A stretch of DNA of 64,000 bases from Ehretia macrophylla (Eukaryota > Streptophyta > Magnoliopsida > Boraginales > Ehretiaceae). A program made the translations under genes and the position numbers. Location of the stretch: contig CM075764.1 in NCBI GenBank assembly GCA_037974665.1, positions 82,731,825 through 82,795,824 on the forward strand, in the 5' to 3' direction. Below the pieces are notes generated by a model. The model worked only from the letters and a program-made list of their open reading frames with translations. It had not been told where the DNA came from and made no database searches. Position 1 is the stretch's first letter; each line of letters starts with the position of its first letter. Positions 13,059-24,805 of the stretch are shown here, in pieces.

Positions 13059-14531
13059 TGAACAAATAAACGAATGAGGGTGAGTTTATATATAACAAAG
13101 CTCGATGAGGATTCGAAAGATGTTTCGAAAACGTTTGTTTTACCACTCGGGAAATCATCCTATGAACAATAACACACATTAAACTTCATTAACATCAACA
13201 TTTCAATTCAAGCCACATAAATAACCATTCAATTGAGAAAGGATACACTAGCTGGTGTAGCTCCATATGCCATCACGATCTCAACCAACTTCTTGTAACT
13301 CCCATAATTCATACCAGAGGTACCTCATCTTGCCCCTCCCTCCATGGCATTTTTGCTCATGTGAGCTGGGTGTAGTCTATAATAGTTATGCCATTATCAA
13401 TCCGACAGCCCGACAGCCCGATGCTGCCCGAGAGGTGGTACACACTATCAAGACTCATGACAATAATAACAAATATCTCATATTCTGGAAAGACAACAAA
13501 GTAGGTTGTCCTCCAGACCATCATCAATCATCAATTAGTTAACAACATTACAATCAACATAACATCAATTAAATAAGTAAAACAACTAAGTTAGATGACA
13601 AAGAAGGTCACCCAACTTAACATACATTTAAACATACTTTCAAACCTGAACTTACTCAACAACAAACCAAGAAACAACTACACCAGCACTACCAATCAAC
13701 TAAAAACAATATTTTAACATTTCAGTGAAACACTACACAAACTTCAGAAATTCATAACTTACAATCTACTAATCAAATACCCCCCCGAACCTTTTCCTAT
13801 CACTTCACCACAGAGGCAACTATATTAACCCTATTGAAAAACCAACCAAAAGCCATCCAAACAAGCCCAACAACCTAATTTTGGCAATGCACCTTGGCTG
13901 AATTTTTCAGACTTTTGGTATGGCATTAAAATTGAAAATTCGGCATTACAACATTACTACACAATAATTAACAAGCCTATAAAAGCAACAACCATTCAAT
14001 TCCAACTACTAAAACAACAATTATTCAACTATAAGCCAATAAATCAATTTAAATGCCCGAAAATTAGAAATACATGCTACTATCGTTGAAAATGGATATA
14101 AACGCATATAATTGATTCTTGTCATCTTCTAAGCAATAGTCTAACATCAATTTAACAAAATAACAACTAACAATGCATCAACTAAAATCTCAACTTAACT
14201 TTGAAATAATGAACTATATTTTTCTATCACCTTTGATGCCAAATGATATTAGGAATGTGTAGAATCGATGCCTAACAAGCAATTTCAAGCTTTGAATGAA
14301 GCGATTTGGACTTGAATTGCAAAATCTATGAATAAATCTAGTTGAAAACCTAACAAAAAGGCATCTTTTTTTCTCCTTGGATTTTTGGCTATGTGTGTGA
14401 GTTTTTAGTGTCTTTTGAGTTTATTTTATGAGCATTATAAGTATATTATGCATATATAAGGCTTGGTCAATATTTTTGCAAAAGTCAAAGTTGTCATCTT
14501 TTTTAGTTTTTAGTTGTTTTAGACTATTTTG

Positions 14532-14533
<2 letters not shown>

Positions 14534-14581
<48 letters not shown>
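14534..14581. repeat. (AT)n microsatellite in element B 5' LTR
   Basis: AT dinucleotide run matching 5168-5215 in the partner LTR. A deletion of about 125 bp relative to that LTR begins at its right edge. Confidence 0.95.
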
Positions 14582-14583
<2 letters not shown>

Positions 14584-14886
14584 AATTCCTAATTCGTTTT
14601 AGAATCAATCTTTATCAAACACGGGTCTATTAATATCCGAGGACTAGGTTTTGAAATGTTTAAAAGACCAGTTTCAAAATTATAGCGGACGTGTTACAAA
14701 AATACTATTCATAAAACTCGACGATAAAATTTTCAATGCTGATTTTTATGAAAATTTCATGAATGCTTACATAGCATGTATTAGGAGTATAAATAATAAA
14801 ATTACTACATTTTAATTCAAATAACACATATACAAGTCAAAACACGTAATTTCACACAAGGATGAAATTTAGGGTTTCATACTCCG

Positions 14887-15561
14887 TCTCAAGGTTGCAA
14901 AAGAGCTCATGCACCATTAACTTGGAGAGATCGGTTGATTCTCTAATTGATGTCACCGTTGGTTTGTATTATTTTGGAAGGGCCATAAGAATCTTCCGGT
15001 TGAGTTCTTCATTTGGATACTTCTTTCTGAGAACACTCGAGTTGTTTACCATTTTGGACAATCTTTGATGCATTTCATTTAGTGATTCTCCGGTCTTCAT
15101 ACGAAACAATTCATACTCATGGATGTGAAGATAAATTTTGGTATTCTTCACTTGAGACGTTCCTTGATAAGACATGTGTAACATTTCCCAAATCTTGTAA
15201 GCGATTTCACATTGACTCACACGACTATACTCAGTTTCGTTTAGAGCACAATAGAGGATGTTCTTGGCTCTTGAGTTCTTGTCATCATGATAATGTCTTG
15301 ATCATTGAACTTGCTTCTTTCCTTGGGTACTTGAATGGTTTTGACTTTCTCGACTCCACTTGAACTTGAAGCATCTTTGACTGTCACCTCCTTCATTGGA
15401 ACATAAGGGCCATCTTCTACCAATGACCTTAGAGCATAGTCAACGGATTGTATGTATGTCTCTATCTTGTTCTTCCAATAATTGAAATTGGTACCTATAA
15501 ACAATGGAGGCCTATTAGTGGAGTAACCCTCAGAGTAAGGAAAGGTAGTATTATTTGCCAT
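14887..15561 (-). pseudogene. copia gag, N-terminal part, element F
   Basis: The start at 15561 gives MANNTTFPYSEGYSTNRPPLF, then GTNFNYWKNKIETYIQS, the usual N-terminal gag signature of plant copia elements (DUF4219/UBN2 type). The frame then changes. 14969-15220 reads the UBN2 core (YKIWEMLHMSYQGTSQVKNTK, then MKTGESLNEMHQRLSKMVN), followed by the LMALP motif. It ends at the CTCCG duplication of element B, and the C-terminal half follows at 719 down to 1. Frame breaks make it non-functional. Confidence 0.82.
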
Positions 15562-15604
15562 TTATCTTTTCTTTGCTAGATGTTAAGCTGTATGCAAAGT
15601 CCTA

Positions 15605-15615
15605 GCTCTAATCCA
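15605..15615 (-). other. degenerate primer-binding site of element F
   Basis: Reads TGGATTAGAGC on the minus strand just inside the LTR, one deletion and one change from the initiator Met-tRNA complement TGGTATCAGAGC. Confidence 0.5.
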
Positions 15616-15620
15616 CTTGG

Positions 15621-16805
15621 TGTCCATTAATTAAACCTAAGAGGGAGGTGAATTAGGTTATATAGACAATAATACTACTTTTTCGATTAAGTAATATACT
15701 AGCAATGATTAATAAAAAACAAACTTAAATAAATATGCACTCTAGCAATATAAAATGTGAGTGAGGCAATTTATCAAACACTTAGTGTGCGGAAAATAAT
15801 GCAAAGAGAGAGTTGAGAGAAAGAGATTGCAAATCACGATTTAGCGTGGTTCGGCCTCCTCCTAAGTCCACGACCTAAGCTCCCCGCTTAAGATTTCAAC
15901 AATCTTCACTATGGTGGCTCTTCAAATATTGGTGAGTCCTTAAACCAAATACAATGGTAGTTCAAGCTTTTACAATAGAAAATTTTCTTCTTAATACAAA
16001 GCTTCAACCCCAACACCTTTGACAAGGAAATCATTCCTTTCAAAGTGTTTAACTCTCTCTTTTGATAAGTGTTTGAGATTCACAATAAAAGCCCTCTTTT
16101 AGGGTAGATGAATACAATGAATGTTTCTCTCAATATTGCTCACAAATTTTTGCTCAAGTATATCACAATGATGATTCAAAGATGAAATTAATGTAAGAAA
16201 TCAAGAGTAATTGTTTTGAATCAATGCCTTGAAAGTTTTCAGTTGAGAGATTTTAATAGAGGCTGAAATGTGTGTAATAAATGCTTTTCAACGTTCATAA
16301 AATAACTATATTTTAAAACGACGTTTTGGTTCGACCGGTCGACCCCTACTCTACCGGTCGATTGGTTGAAAGACCCTCGTCTAGTGGAGAAGTCTCGGGC
16401 GGACGACCCCTTAAGCACCGGTCGACCGGTTGCCATTGGGTCGTCCGATTTGCTCAAGGCTGCCAGGAATTGGGTTTTCTTTGAAATGTTTCTTTTATGC
16501 GTCTTTTATAAACCCTTTTTCAAATGTCTCAAAAACTACTTTTAAGAATCATTTTTGAGCATATACTATTACAAGACCCGAACCCTGGTCAAGTCCCAAC
16601 TGGTACCCCTTATGACTTCCGTCTCCATCCTTATAGCTCCATCTTCATTTCTTTGGTTTTTTATCTTTTCTTGAGTTGATGGATGATCTTCCTTTCTTCT
16701 ATAGCTTGATGAACTTAGAATTCGAAGTCAACCTTGATTCATCTCATTCATGCACACTTACACAAACTCATTAGACATAACCGTGGTTTGTTATTATCAA
16801 AACCA
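15621..16805 (-). repeat. 5' LTR of copia element F
   Basis: About 1185 bp, TGTCCATTAA...CAAAACCA on the plus strand. On the minus strand it starts TGGTTTTGATAATAACAAAC, a common copia LTR start, and ends next to the degenerate primer site. It holds a GC-rich patch (16330-16440) with repeated GGTCGACC/CCGGTCGA words. The right border is inferred from where similarity to element C resumes, so it may be off by a few bases. Confidence 0.7.
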
Positions 16806-18549
16806 AGATTAGAAGCCTTTTAGGCTAATAGGGTTTTATGGCTTGAAGGCTAAGTAAGTATAATTATGATGTTTTCAAGTGAGTTCACGTATGTAGTTTA
16901 AGTGTTGATTAGTGTGGCTTAATCATAATGATTGCTTGGTGTTATATGTGTTTGTTGATACTAATACTTGGAGATCGTTAATGCTTAGAGTTATTAATGC
17001 TTAACGACTATTAATGTTTGGAGTTTGTTAACGATTGGTGTTAATGAATGCTTGGCCTTTGGAATTCTTGATGATAATAAACGCTTGGTGGCCCTTATGG
17101 CCTAATGGTAATTAATGCTTAATAGTAATTAATGCTTAATATGTGGGTGTTATTACGGTTTAAGGATAGTTAATGATCAGAGACCACTAATGCTTGGAGT
17201 TATTTGTGTTTAATAGTTGATTGGTTATTAATGGTTGATTGTTATCTATGCTTAGAGACCATTGATGTTTGAAGGTTATTAATGCTTGGTGTTAATGCAT
17301 GGTTGGAGTTAATGAATACTAGTTGGAAATAAATGGTAAAGTGAAATGATTGTTAGGTGGAATAAATGGAAAAGGTACTTTTATGTGGAAAGAGTGCTTT
17401 TATGTGGAAAGCAAAATTGAAGGTTTAAGTGGAAAGAGTGCTTTTATGTGTTTTCATGCTACTTCCCAACTATTTGCAAACTCCATTTAAACTATAGTCA
17501 TGTCATTTTTATTGAATGAAATGGCATTTAAGTGTTTTCATGAAAATGATAGCGTGAATGTACAAGTTTTCCAAATGCCCTGACTTCTTGCATATCAGGT
17601 ATTGCGGCCTACCTTGTCGCATACCAAGTGTTTCCATGAAATAATATTAAATGCCATTGAATGTTATGGAGTGATATTGAATGTTTTTTGTCTTAAATGC
17701 TATTGATTGTTATTGAAAGGTTACATCATTCTATCAAGGCACGGTAGCGTTGTGTCTCCACTGGGCAGTAGCAGTCTTGCCAGTAGATTCATGACCTCTG
17801 CAACCTATTCCTTCACTCGTATGGTCGATGAAGGCCATGGGGTGTTGGGTTGTAGGATTTTGGGGTAAGCACACCCACCGGGGTTATAAAGGGTTATCGA
17901 CATTGTTAGCGCAATATAGCAAAGGAAGTGGGAGAGATAAGGTGGAATGGAATTCATATCCTTTTCTTGTGTGGTTATATAACTTAAAGTTACTTGATTA
18001 AGTGTTTACATGCTCTTTATTAATGCCTAATGCTTACTTATTGCTTTGTTACATGTTTCCTAGCATTTATGCATCATGAAAAAGGTTTTCCAAAGCTTTG
18101 GTTTACTAATGATATTTTCAAATTGTTTTCAAAAAGTTTTGCAAAACTACACCCCCTACAACGTCCTCACTGAGCTTTATAGCTCACCCCTCGGTTTTAT
18201 AAAATGTTTTTAGGTGGACGCTTGGAATTCAGGGATCAGTGCCGTCGAGAAGATTTTAGAGATCCTTTGGAATTGTATAGCTAGTTTAAATTATGAAACC
18301 TCTTGTATTAGATAATTGTTATAGAGATTTGTTGTATTGGATTCTTGAACTATATTGAATATAATGGAAAGGTTTTAGTTGCTCTGATGTACTATTTTAT
18401 GGATATTAGTGAGCGGGCTATTATATTGTGTATTAGCGGACTTATGATGAGTGATCTTCTTAAGCCCATGGCATCACGATCCCGTTAATGTTTTGTAAAT
18501 TTGTGAATATTCTATGGTATCAAAGACTGTATTAGAGTGGGTCGTGACA
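16806..18549 (+). repeat. first LTR of element C, 3' part
   Basis: Matches 46340-47991, ending GGGTCGTGACA and followed by a primer site. The 5' part of this LTR is not in the window because copia element F is inserted. It contains a run of degenerate TTAATGCTTGGAG words (16975-17330) and the CTCACTGAGC..AGCTCACC motif at 18165-18187. Confidence 0.85.
16975..17330. repeat. degenerate short tandem repeats (TTAATGCTTGGAG-like) in C LTR
   Basis: Words such as TTAATGCTTAGAG, TTAATGTTTGGAG and TTAATGCTTGGTG recur every 15-35 bp across about 350 bp. The same array is at 46495-46860 in the other LTR. Confidence 0.75.
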
Positions 18550-20239
18550 GGTGTTATCAGAGATAAGGTTATGACCTTTAAGGATAGATTTGAATTATGG
18601 CCTTCCAAAATAGTGTTTAAGAAATGACCTTTTATGCATAAGCCTTGATCATGAACTTTGGATTAAGAGCTACAGGTTATGGTTCTGTGGATTGAAGTTT
18701 GGCTACAATGGATATATATACTAGTTGGATTGCTTCTTTGAATTGAAGTTATAGGTTTCTTAATTGATGAGTTTTCGGTATGAATAGCTAGCCTTCTAAC
18801 TATTGGATTCCGCGTAGATGATTCTAGTATTTATATATTGGGAAGATAATTTTGGAGTGATTGTATGATTGGTCAGATTCTCTAGATCTTCTTAGTGTCT
18901 TGTTATAGTGAGACGGATAGATTATAGTATTTGATTTAATGGTGTGTAAGTGTATAAGTGGGACACCTTTTTGTGCTTCCTATTTCTATTTGTCTTATTA
19001 TTCTCTTCTATTCTATTATTTCTTATTTGAGAGAGAGTTGTACTCTTCTATCGTATTAATTATTTTCTTTTAAGTTTTGCTTATTGGATTAATGGATCCT
19101 ACTCATTTGTCATTGTTTATATTCTTAACATTCGTATTTGCTTCTTATAGCAATGTCGCTTATTGAATTTAAGGTTTGAGACATCTATATTTGTTCTGTA
19201 TCTCAAGCCATTGGTTTCATTATTCTTTTTCATCTTATTACTATTCATTTGAGGGTAAGTTCCTTCTTTAGTATAACATTTTACTTATTCGAATTTCACT
19301 TGCTTAATGTACTCCATACCTAATTACATATTATCATTCTTGCTAATCCTTGTTAATCGTATTGTTTTATTGTTAAATGTTGAGCCATTACCTTGCTTGT
19401 AATTGTTTGTTCAATGTACTCAGCACTGTCCTGTTGTTATCATTTCTTATTCGTACTTGTTTGGTTATTACGTGCTGAGATACTCATTATATTGTCACTC
19501 ATGTCTCCTATTGAATTAATAGTCTTTTAGCTCTCAATTTCATTTAGCCTCATGCACAACTTACTTGTTGGTTCCTCGTGCAATCATCGAGAATGGAAAT
19601 GTTTACTTGTTATGAATATTTGTTCAACATACTCAGTACTGTTTTGTCTCGTCATCATTCCTTGTTCGTACTTGTTTAACTGATACGTGTTGAGATATTC
19701 ATTATATTGGTTATCATGCTTTCCTATTGAACTATTAGCATCTTGATTATCTAACTTGTTTGACCTCTTGTACAATTGATTGTTGGCTTATAACTAGTTT
19801 TCCATATCCTTATTCCCTTGTAAATTTCATAAGAGCCATATTTCGACCAAGGTCACTTTTGAGTTGTTCCCCGAATCAGTAATCATTCATGCTATTGTAA
19901 ATGAGTTTTGAAACCCTCGAAGTATCCGTAGAGCCATTTTTGTGTTGTAATGGATGATTGATAAGCAGTTGTGTCATGCTAAGACCTTGGAATTGTGATT
20001 TCTCTTGTGTGCAATATGATATTAGGTGGGAGTGAATCATGAATTGAGGGTTGTCTTGAAATTGTGACCATCAACTTTTAGTTAGCGGAGTTTATTTCTT
20101 CTTGAGGTTCTTGTACAAGTGCCATCCTAGAAGCTAAGTGGAGACTTAAGGGAAGTATTGTTGAAGTATAACGATTGAAGATTTAGTTGCCTGTAAATTA
20201 ATGAATTTCAAGGGCAAAATTCTTATAAGGAGGGGAAAG
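18550..20239 (+). mobile_element. internal region of element C, non-coding
   Basis: A 1690-bp region between two C LTRs. It starts with a primer-site-like GGTGTTATCAGAGATAAGG and ends with the polypurine tract AAGGAGGGGAAAG at 20227-20239. It has no gag or pol. Two tandem units of about 214 bp (from about 19407 and about 19621, each with TACTCAG.ACTGT and CGTG.TGAGAT) are visible. From about 18853 to the end it matches the internal region of B' (41720-43109). C is therefore a large non-autonomous (LARD-like) element. Confidence 0.75.
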
Positions 20240-20806
20240 TGTAATACCCGTGCTAGAGGCAAGTCGGAATAAATTGATAATTATTAGGAAATAACCCATT
20301 AATGTTTAAAAATGAAATTAGTGGTGTGTAGAATGTGTCAAAATGATATCGGGACATTTCAGTGGATGTCAAATTGAATTAAATAAGTCATGCTAGGAAG
20401 TTACGAGTCAGTTTTGGGCCAACTTTGAAACAAAAACTGCCCGAATTGGGAAAAATTTAGGTCACTAATTATATGTGGTTGGAAAGCTCTACGAGTCTAG
20501 CTTATAAAGCTTCAAATGGTTCGCAAATTGGAGTTTTTTAGAAGACATTATGGTCGTGTTTGTAAAATATGTCGAAGTTGTCCCTTTTACGCAGAAATTG
20601 ATAAATGATTTCCAAAGTATATGTGCATGGGATATAATGGTCTTTTGATGAATTGTTGACTAATTAGTGGTTATTTGAGGGAGTTAAATATTTGTGTTAT
20701 AATATTAGTTGGTAGGTAGAGATAAGAATTGACCATTTTATTTGACCACACTTAAAACACAAACAAGACAATATAAAAGCCAAGCAGGAGCAAAAATCAG
20801 CCAAAC

Positions 20807-20839
<33 letters not shown>
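20240..20839 (+). repeat. second LTR of element C, 5' part
   Basis: Starts TGTAATACCCGTGC directly after the polypurine tract. It is broken at a (GA)n tract (20811-20838) by element B', and resumes at 45765. The two parts together make about 2.83 kb. Confidence 0.85.
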
Positions 20840-20841
<2 letters not shown>

Positions 20842-22939
20842 TGAAACCTCAATTTTTGTCATTACATCGATTTGTGTGTCTTTGCCTCAATTTGCGTGAT
20901 TTGACCTGTTTATATGTTATATGAGTTAGAATGTGCTAAATATGTGATTTATATTCCTAATACATGCTATGTGTGCATTCATGAAATTTTCATAAAAAAC
21001 GGCATCAGAAATTTTATTGACGATTTTTGTGAATAGTGTTTTGAACACTTGTCCGTTAAAATTTTTACAAAGGTGTTTTAAACGTCTTAAAACCTAGTCC
21101 TCTATTATTAATAGACCCATGTTTGATAAAAATTAATTATGAAACGGAATAGTAATTTAAATAGACTTTTCGGGCAAAAATTAGCGTTTTTTAGCCAAAT
21201 AGTAATTTCTTCTAAACCCGATTCTTGCATTGACTTTTGTTGACCTAGTATATATTAATATAAATGTATTTATATGTGGTATTAAATGATTTTAGATTAA
21301 TTGTGCATTCAAAAGACATTTGAAAATAAATAATATGAATTTTCACCTTCTTTTGTAGAAATCGCATTTTTAGCCGAGTCGGGTGAAATTCTTTGCATGA
21401 GAAAACTATCGTCACCTAAAAATATACTACTTAAAATAGTCTAAGTGTTAAATTAATGTTTTGAGCAAGAAATAGTCTAAAATGGAATTAAAAGACCAGA
21501 AAGCACTAAAAATAACTAAGTGTCAACTTTGACTTTCATTTATTTGTTTGACATTAACTTAATATATCATCAACACACATTAAAATCTCACAAAACACAC
21601 TCATTTTACACACACATTACCGAAAATCCATGGAGGAGGAATAATAAGGCAATTTCAAGGCTTTTCAAAGCATTTTTCTCATATATTTTGCAATTCAAGT
21701 CCAAATCACTTCATTCAAAGCTTGATTTCACTTGTTGGGCATCCATTCTACATCTTTCTTGCATTAAAACATATCAAAGGTGAGAGAAAAATTCTAAATC
21801 TCAAATGCTATCTTTTATGTTTTTGCGTATAATTGAATTTTGAACCGTTAGAAAGTTGAATTGATGTAATATTATTGCTCAGTGCATGCTAAGGATCGTT
21901 TATATACGTTTATATAAGATTTGAACCGTTGTAGCATGAATTTTTATTTTTGGGTATTTAAAGTTGAGTTGTTGGCTATTTGTTGAATATTTTGAGTTGT
22001 AGTGGTTGGAATCGATTTCCGTCGATTTGTAAAAGTTTGTTAACTACGGCGTAGTACTGTTGTAATGCCGAAATTTTGCTTGTGATGTCGCTGTGAAAGT
22101 CCAGAAATTTCAGCCTAAGTGCATTGAGGATTTAGGGTTGTTGGGCTTGATTTGGATGTATTTTCGTTGGTTTCCAAGGGGGCTCATGTATTTGATTGAG
22201 TGGGTGAGTGATAGGAACTGGTTTGGAGTTGTTTGGATTAGTAGAATGTAAGTTATGATTATTAGAAGTTTAGGTTGTCTTTCTTTAAAATGTTGATATA
22301 TTCCTTTAGATGATCGGGTGGTGTTTGAGTGATTGAATTATGAGTTGTTGATGGTTAGATTAGGGTTTGGTTGTGTGTCTAATGCATGTTAAGTTGGGTG
22401 GCCTACTTTGTCATCTAACTTAGTTGTTTAGTTGTTAATTGATTAATTGATGTTATGTTGTTGAAATGTTATTAATTGATTGATGATTAATTGATTATTG
22501 ATTATTGATTATTGATTATTGATTATTGATGAACCGGGAGATAGTCAACGAAAAAGGTTGTCCTCCTGTGATTGAATGTTTATTATTATTGCTGAGTCTT
22601 GATATGTGTGTGCCACCTCTCGGGCGGTATCGGGCCGTCGGGTTGAAAACGGCATGGCTATCAGAGGCTACCCTCATCTCGCATGGGCGGAGATGCCATG
22701 GAGGGCAGGGCTAGTGAGGTACCTCGGGTGTGTGTGTCATGGGGGTGATAAGAAGTTGGTTGAGATCGTGATGGTGTTTGGAGTTACACCAACTAGAGTA
22801 TCCTTCATTGAATGGTCATTATAGTTTATGTGTTTATATTGTTATGAATGTTTATTGTGTGTTTACTGCTCAAAGGATGATTTCCAAAGAGTATAATAAA
22901 TACTGTTAGAGATCTATCGAATCTTCATTGGGCTGGTTT
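20840..22939 (+). repeat. 5' LTR of B', first piece
   Basis: Starts TGTGAAACCTCAATTTTTG and aligns with 43110-45211. It ends at GGTTT, the target site of element A, just upstream of the TATA-like box. Confidence 0.9.
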
Positions 22940-24772
22940 TGTTAAACCCCACTTTTCTGCTTATCTCGTTTTACGTGCTATACCTCGTTTTGCGTGCATA
23001 TGACCTGTTTATGTGTTATAGGACCTAGAAAGTTATAATTTTGATGTCAATACTCCTAATACATGCTAAATGTGCATTCATGAAATTTTCATCAAAAATG
23101 GGATCAGAAATTTTATTGTCGATTTTCAGTAAATAGTGTTTTCGAAACACGTCCGCTAAAATTTTGAAACTGGTCTTTTTAACCCTTCTAGACCTAGTCC
23201 ACGGACTTTAATAGACCTGTGATTGATAAAAACATATTTCAAATCGGCTTAGGAATTTATTAGGGTTTTTACACCACTTTTTGTGGAAAACCGAGTTTTA
23301 AGCCGACTCGGGTGGAATTCTTTGAATGTAAAACTTCTTGTCACCTAAAAATAATCCACTTGAGATATCTTGGGGTTTGCATAAATATTTTTAACATTGG
23401 TGAGCAATAAAATGAGTTTAAAGTCAATAAAACATTAAAAAATAATAGTTTTCTCAACTTAAACTATTTAAAATACTAATTATATTTGCTCACACTAGTT
23501 ACACACAATTCAAAGCACAAAACACACTCCACACACACACAAAGGGCCGAGAGGTTGAGGGAGAAAAAGCCAAAGAGAATTTCATGGTTTTTCAATCAAA
23601 TTTTCAAAGAAAAACTTGGTTTTTGTCTGTAAAACTTCGCACCGATTTGGATTCTACTTGTTGGGCACGCACTTCACGCATCCCTAGGCTTTTATCGCAT
23701 CAAAGGTGAGAGAAAAATTCTAGATCTCAAAACTTGTCTTTTGCATTTTTGCGTATAAATGAAGATTGAACCGTTAGAATTGTAATCTGATGTTAGATTA
23801 TTGCTCATTGCATGCTAGGGATTGTTTAGTGGTAATACTACGAGTTTCTGTCGGATGTAGCATAATTTTTATTTTTCGGGTATTAAATTTTGATTAAATC
23901 GTTTAATGTTGAATTAATTGAGTTGTGATGATCGAAATCGATTGCCGTGGATTTCTAAATACTTGATAATTACGTGTTAGCGCTGTTGTAATGCCGAATT
24001 TTTGATTACATTGCTCGTGGGAAAGTCCGGAAAATTCAGCCAAGACATCCTAGGGTTTTAGGGTTATCGGGAATGATTTGGAGATGTTATGGTGGATTTC
24101 CGAGAGGGCTAATGTAGTAGGTTGAATGGGTGAGTGATAGAAACTGATTTGGCAATGTTTGGGTTAGTAGAATGTAGGTTATGAATTTTTGAAGTTTAGG
24201 TTGTCATTTTTTAATTTCTTGAACGATGCCTTTAGATGATTGGATGGTGTTTGAGTGTTGAATGGTGAGTTGTTGATGAGTAATTTAGGGTTTAATTGTG
24301 TATATAATGAATGTCCGGTTAGATGGCCTACTTTGTCATCTAACTAAGTTATTGTTGTTTAAATGATAATTGATGCTATCAATGATGAATAAATGATGAT
24401 TGATTGATGATTGATTGATGATTGATGATGATTATGGAGTCTTGGTATGTGTGTGCCACCTCTCGGGCAGCGTTGGGCTGTCGGGTTGATAACGGCATGA
24501 CTACCAGAGGCTACCCCCAGCTCGCATGACGGAGGTGTCATGGAGGGAGGGGCTAGTGAGGTACCTCGGGTGCGTGAGTAATGGGGAGTTATAAGAAGAA
24601 CAGTTGAGATCGTGATGGCATTTGGAGCTACACCAAATAGAGTATCCTTTATTGAATGGTTATATAGTTATGTGATGATAGTATTATTTATGTTATTGTG
24701 TGTTTACTGACTCAAAGGATTATTCCAAGGAGTTTAGTAGACCTTGCTCGAGATCTATCGGATCCTCACTGG

Positions 24773-24788
24773 GCTTATTTATATAAGC
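24773..24788 (+). promoter_or_regulatory. TATA-like box within a small inverted repeat, A 5' LTR
   Basis: TATATAA at 24780-24786 overlaps the inverted repeat GCTTAT-N4-ATAAGC and sits between CTCACTGG and CTCACTCTC. The same layout is at the matching place in the 3' LTR and in B' (45207-45224). It is the best candidate for the LTR core promoter; the start site is not visible. Confidence 0.5.
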
Positions 24789-24805
24789 TCACTCTCTATT
24801 ATTGC

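Larger units (their letters stand above)
725..14881 (-). mobile_element. Ty3/gypsy chromovirus element B, full-length, decayed
   Basis: Minus-strand element bounded by two LTRs of about 2.3-2.5 kb that begin TGTCACGCCCC and end GGGTTTCATA on the plus strand, with CTCCG duplicated on both sides. The order on the minus strand is 5' LTR (12548-14881), a copia solo LTR (10539-12543), primer site (10521-10532), gag, protease, RT, RNase H, integrase, polypurine tract (5638-5650) and 3' LTR (725-5637, itself interrupted). Many stops and frame changes make it inactive. Protein similarity to element A is high throughout. Confidence 0.92.
12548..14881 (-). repeat. 5' LTR of element B
   Basis: A 2334-bp intact LTR, TGTCACGCC...GGGTTTCATA on the plus strand. 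It shares its first base with the TTAAT duplication of the neighbouring solo LTR. On the minus strand it has a TATA-like run (near 13085-13105) followed by a degenerate copy of the LTR micro-ORF. Compared with 725-5637 it lacks about 125 bp after the (AT)n tract. Confidence 0.9.
1..16805 (-). mobile_element. Ty1/copia element F, 5' part, interrupted by element B
   Basis: Minus-strand copia retrotransposon whose 3' part lies left of the window. Read on the minus strand it has a 5' LTR (15621-16805), a degenerate primer site, a gag start at 15561 and gag continuing to 14887. Element B then intervenes (725-14881), and gag resumes at 719 down to position 1. The gag halves are collinear on both sides of B. 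F itself lies inside the first LTR of element C: C sequence resumes at about 16806. Its own target duplication cannot be checked because the left end is missing. Confidence 0.8.

Noticed and set aside
22526..22714. 62-codon frame in the B' LTRs (22526-22714, 44798-44986)
   Set aside because: It crosses the GC-rich block. The A-family LTRs open a different frame on the other strand there, so no consistent protein is conserved.
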